Assembly (NCBI RefSeq): GCF_000381345.1
Contig: NZ_KB906409.1
Span: 1-64,000, forward strand
Length of the DNA stretch: 64,000 nucleotides
Origin: Deinococcus apachensis DSM 19763
GTDB lineage: Bacteria; Deinococcota; Deinococci; Deinococcales; Deinococcaceae
Direction of reading: 5' to 3'
The position numbers were made by a program, and so were the translations under genes. Position 1 is the first letter of the stretch, and each line of letters starts with the position of its first letter. The notes beneath the pieces are model-generated. The model was not told where the DNA came from, did not search any database, and saw only the letters and a program-made list of their open reading frames with translations. Positions 62,050 through 64,000 of the stretch are shown here, one piece after another.

Positions 62050-63359
62050 CCGCTGGGCACCGCCCCGCACATACCGGCCACCGTGGCCTCCACCTCCCAA
62101 GCTAACGTGGGCAGCTGAGCGATACGCTCCAGCAGGGCGGACACCGGCAGCGGCCCCTCCAGATCGTCTTCCGCGGCCGCGACCTGCGGCCGCAAGGCCG
62201 CCAGCCCGGAGCGCAGAGGGCGGGGCAACCGGATGGCCTCCTCACGCTGCAGGGTGTCCAGGGTCTGGAAGCACTGCAGAGCGAGTCGGGGCCGTCCGTG
62301 GACCCGGGCGAGGCGGGCGAAGGCGGGCAGCAGGGCGAGCTCGGCCCGCCACACGGGTGGGAGCGGGAGGGTCTGGGGCTCCACCCCGTCCAGCGCCGAG
62401 CGCAGCAGGTCCGCCCAGACGCCCAGGGTCATGGTCCGCGCCTGGAAGGCCCGGCCCCGCAGCACCCGCCCCCCGGCCCGGCTCGCCTCCTGAGCAAAGG
62501 TGGCTGCCAGGCTGGTCTTGCCGATCCCCGGTTCTCCAGTGAGCAGGGCCCCCCGCACGCCGCTGCACCGAACAGCCTCCCACACCGCTCCGAGCCGCCC
62601 CAGCTCAGAAACCCGGCCCACGAAGCCAGGGAGACTGGGCGGGGACTGGGGGAGCTCCCTGGCCCCTGTAGGAACGCCCTCCAGAGGCACGGCGAGCGCC
62701 AGTGTTTCCGGGGCGGGGGAAACACCCAGTTCCTGGCGCAGCACGGCACGGCAGGTCCCCAGGGCGTCCCGCGCCGCGCCCCGCTGCCCGGCGGCGAGGA
62801 GCGCCTGGATCAGGCGGCGCCACGCCTCCTCGTTCAGGTTGTCCAGGGCCAGCCAGCGCCGGGCCAGCTCGGCCGCTTCGCTGGGGGACGAGTCCAGCAG
62901 TGCCCGGGTGCTCGCAGCGTACATCCGCTCCACCAGGGCACGGACCCGTCCCCGCTGCGTGTCCAGCCACGCGCCCAGGACCTCGCCGTCCTCCAGCCTC
63001 AGGCCCGAGAGAACGTCACCCCGGAAGGCGGCGGGCTGGCCGTGTTCCAGCAGCTGAACGTCCAGAGTATCGCCGGGTTCGAGGCAGAGCCGGACGGTGT
63101 CCCGCTCCGTGACGACGCGGGCCGACGCCGGGCCGAGTGCCTGACGCAGGGAGGTCAGGGAGTTGCGCAGGGAGGAACGGGCCACCTCCGGCGCGGAGTC
63201 CGGCCAGAACAGTGCGGCGAGCGTCTCCCGGGCGTGGGGGCCGGGTTCCAGCGCGAGGTAGCCGAGCAGGGCGAGCGCCTTGCGGGCCCGCACGGGGCGA
63301 ACTTCCCCGTCCACCCGCACTTCCGGCGGTCCCAAGACCCGAAGCTCCAGCACCGACAT
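61869..63359 (-). CDS. SARP/AfsR-type regulator 7, divergent and apparently truncated
   Basis: The 496-residue product has a winged helix (LELRVLGPPEVRVDGEVRPV, LRNSLTSLRQALG), BTAD (EEAWRRLIQALLAAGQRGAAR) and the start of an NTPase (GEPGIGKTSLAATFA near residue 290), but is less similar to regulators 1-6 than they are to each other. Its sense-looking sequence ends near 62060 (PVSALLERIAQL); the last 60 residues are antisense to the FN3 lipoprotein gene and look non-native, so the original 3' part was probably lost. TACCGT lies 8 nt before ATG 63359. It is divergent from the small gene at 63467, whose promoter has TTGCGC repeats. Confidence 0.7.
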   Translation of the reverse strand: MSVLELRVLGPPEVRVDGEVRPVRARKALALLGYLALEPGPHARETLAALFWPDSAPEVARSSLRNSLTSLRQALGPASARVVTERDTVRLCLEPGDTLDVQLLEHGQPAAFRGDVLSGLRLEDGEVLGAWLDTQRGRVRALVERMYAASTRALLDSSPSEAAELARRWLALDNLNEEAWRRLIQALLAAGQRGAARDALGTCRAVLRQELGVSPAPETLALAVPLEGVPTGARELPQSPPSLPGFVGRVSELGRLGAVWEAVRCSGVRGALLTGEPGIGKTSLAATFAQEASRAGGRVLRGRAFQARTMTLGVWADLLRSALDGVEPQTLPLPPVWRAELALLPAFARLARVHGRPRLALQCFQTLDTLQREEAIRLPRPLRSGLAALRPQVAAAEDDLEGPLPVSALLERIAQLPTLAWEVEATVAGMCGAVPSGQKVRKVASRALASPCATSLISKPATITFDDPLSPVEDLPVAITLSPSLNSVCVPDAGVM

Positions 63360-63402
63360 GTCTGCCCACGGTACACCGCCCCCGCCCCGTCTTGCGGTTG
63401 CT

Positions 63403-63434
63403 CTTGCGCTGGTGTTGCGCCGCCCTCCTACGCT
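63403..63434 (+). promoter_or_regulatory. SARP-type operator/promoter with TTGCGC heptamers
   Basis: CTTGCGC (63403-63409) and GTTGCGC (63414-63420), 11-bp period, then 8 bp to TACGCT (63429-63434). A third, similar CTTGCGG starts 12 bp upstream at 63391. It has the same geometry as the CATCC-type promoters but a different heptamer. Confidence 0.65.
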
Positions 63435-63466
63435 GACCTCAGACATTCAGAACCCCAGGAGGAACC

Positions 63467-63658
63467 ATGACCCGCATCGCCCTTGAGAACGAACCGTCTC
63501 ACCCCGCACAGGTCAGGCCCGGGCCACGCGGCACGGACGACCGCTCTCCCCGGACGCTGGGCTGGGTCCGCCTGCTGACCCGGATGAGCGGGGCCTTCCT
63601 CTCGGGCCTGGCCGTTCCCACACCCCCGCCGGAACTGGAGGACGAATTGAGGATCTGA
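63467..63658 (+). CDS. Small protein, 63 aa, beside regulator 7
   Basis: The ATG at 63467 follows AGGAGGA and a well-formed SARP-type promoter. The peptide is polar at its N-terminus and has a short hydrophobic stretch (MSGAFLSGLAVPTPPP) and an acidic end (ELEDELRI). It has no signal peptide and no family I recognise. Position and promoter suggest it is the first target of the divergent regulator. Confidence 0.6.
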   Translation: MTRIALENEPSHPAQVRPGPRGTDDRSPRTLGWVRLLTRMSGAFLSGLAVPTPPPELEDELRI

Positions 63659-63713
63659 CCCTCCAAGAAGTCCGCACGCTCGTCACGGCACCCCTTTACA
63701 TGGGAGGTCCAAG

Positions 63714-63941
63714 GTGAATCCCCTCATTCTCTTCCTGAGTGTCCTGGTCTTGTCCCCGGATGTCGGCGTCCAGGGGCACCTGCCTGCCGGGGCACCCACC
63801 CCGACCACATTCGCGGGTCGCCCCTCTCCCCGACGGGAGGTGCCGCTCCTCAACCCCGTGGGCGTGCCGGGGTTCACGGTGCCCATCTTCGGGACGGAAC
63901 CCCGGGCCGGTGCAGACGGAGAAGGAGGAACGGCACGCTGA
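63714..63941 (+). CDS. Small secreted peptide, 75 aa
   Basis: A GTG start behind GGGAGG opens a signal-peptide-like N-terminus (MNPLILFLSVLVLSPDVGVQG) followed by a Pro/Gly-rich chain without Cys. It follows the 63-aa gene by 55 bp on the same strand and may be co-transcribed. At the window edge a further ATG (63998) with GGAGG suggests the next gene begins there. Function unknown. Confidence 0.5.
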   Translation: MNPLILFLSVLVLSPDVGVQGHLPAGAPTPTTFAGRPSPRREVPLLNPVGVPGFTVPIFGTEPRAGADGEGGTAR

Positions 63942-64000
63942 TCCAGTATGCTTAAGCTTCCTTCAGACCACACTCACCCAGTTCCAGCGGAGGTTCCATG

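Overview
The window looks like an accessory region (megaplasmid or genomic island) of a Deinococcus-type bacterium. It is GC-rich, carries IS families and pseudogenes typical of that genus, uses many leaderless TANNNT promoters close to the start codon, and encodes numerous large AfsR/SARP-type (winged-helix + BTAD + NTPase) regulators. The genus call is an inference from these traits; no rRNA, tRNA or other marker gene is present.

Region 1 (1-14.5 kb) is a mosaic broken by insertion sequences: IS110 (partial), IS4, an ISL3 copy with 46-bp inverted ends, an IS4-like remnant and an IS6-like remnant. Between them are a glycosyltransferase, a hexapeptide-repeat acyltransferase, a SUKH-family remnant cut by the ISL3 element, and a four-gene alginate-type O-acetylation operon (algF, algI, algJ-like, algX-like, minus strand), which together suggest modification of an exopolysaccharide. 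A rifampin-phosphotransferase/PEP-synthase-like gene (11.0-13.7 kb) is bracketed by perfect 19-bp inverted repeats.

Region 2 (14.9-63.4 kb) is the notable part. It holds seven SARP-type regulators: three long forms of about 1110-1134 aa with a TPR-like tail, three short forms of about 680 aa, and one divergent, apparently truncated copy. Among them are about 17 secreted or lipoprotein genes in paralogous sets: fibronectin-III lipoproteins, TPR proteins, a Cys-containing 'LVGEW' beta-domain family, proteins with an EF-hand/dockerin-like DxNGxGxxxxxDL loop, DUF4352-like and beta-propeller proteins, two cupins, a CPBP/CAAX protease, and three copies of a 64-65-aa small protein.

Seventeen of the promoters in front of these genes share one architecture: two heptamers (nCATCCn or nCACGCn) on an 11-bp period, the second ending exactly 8 bp before a TANNNT-like -10. 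This is the published layout of Streptomyces SARP operators. An eighteenth promoter, beside the divergent regulator at 63.4 kb, keeps the geometry but uses TTGCGC heptamers. The simplest reading is a large SARP-controlled regulon of surface and secreted proteins packed into one locus, expanded by duplication and now partly decaying (frameshifted GNAT genes, a frameshifted TPR gene, lost C-terminal domains). The regulators' own promoters lack these repeats.
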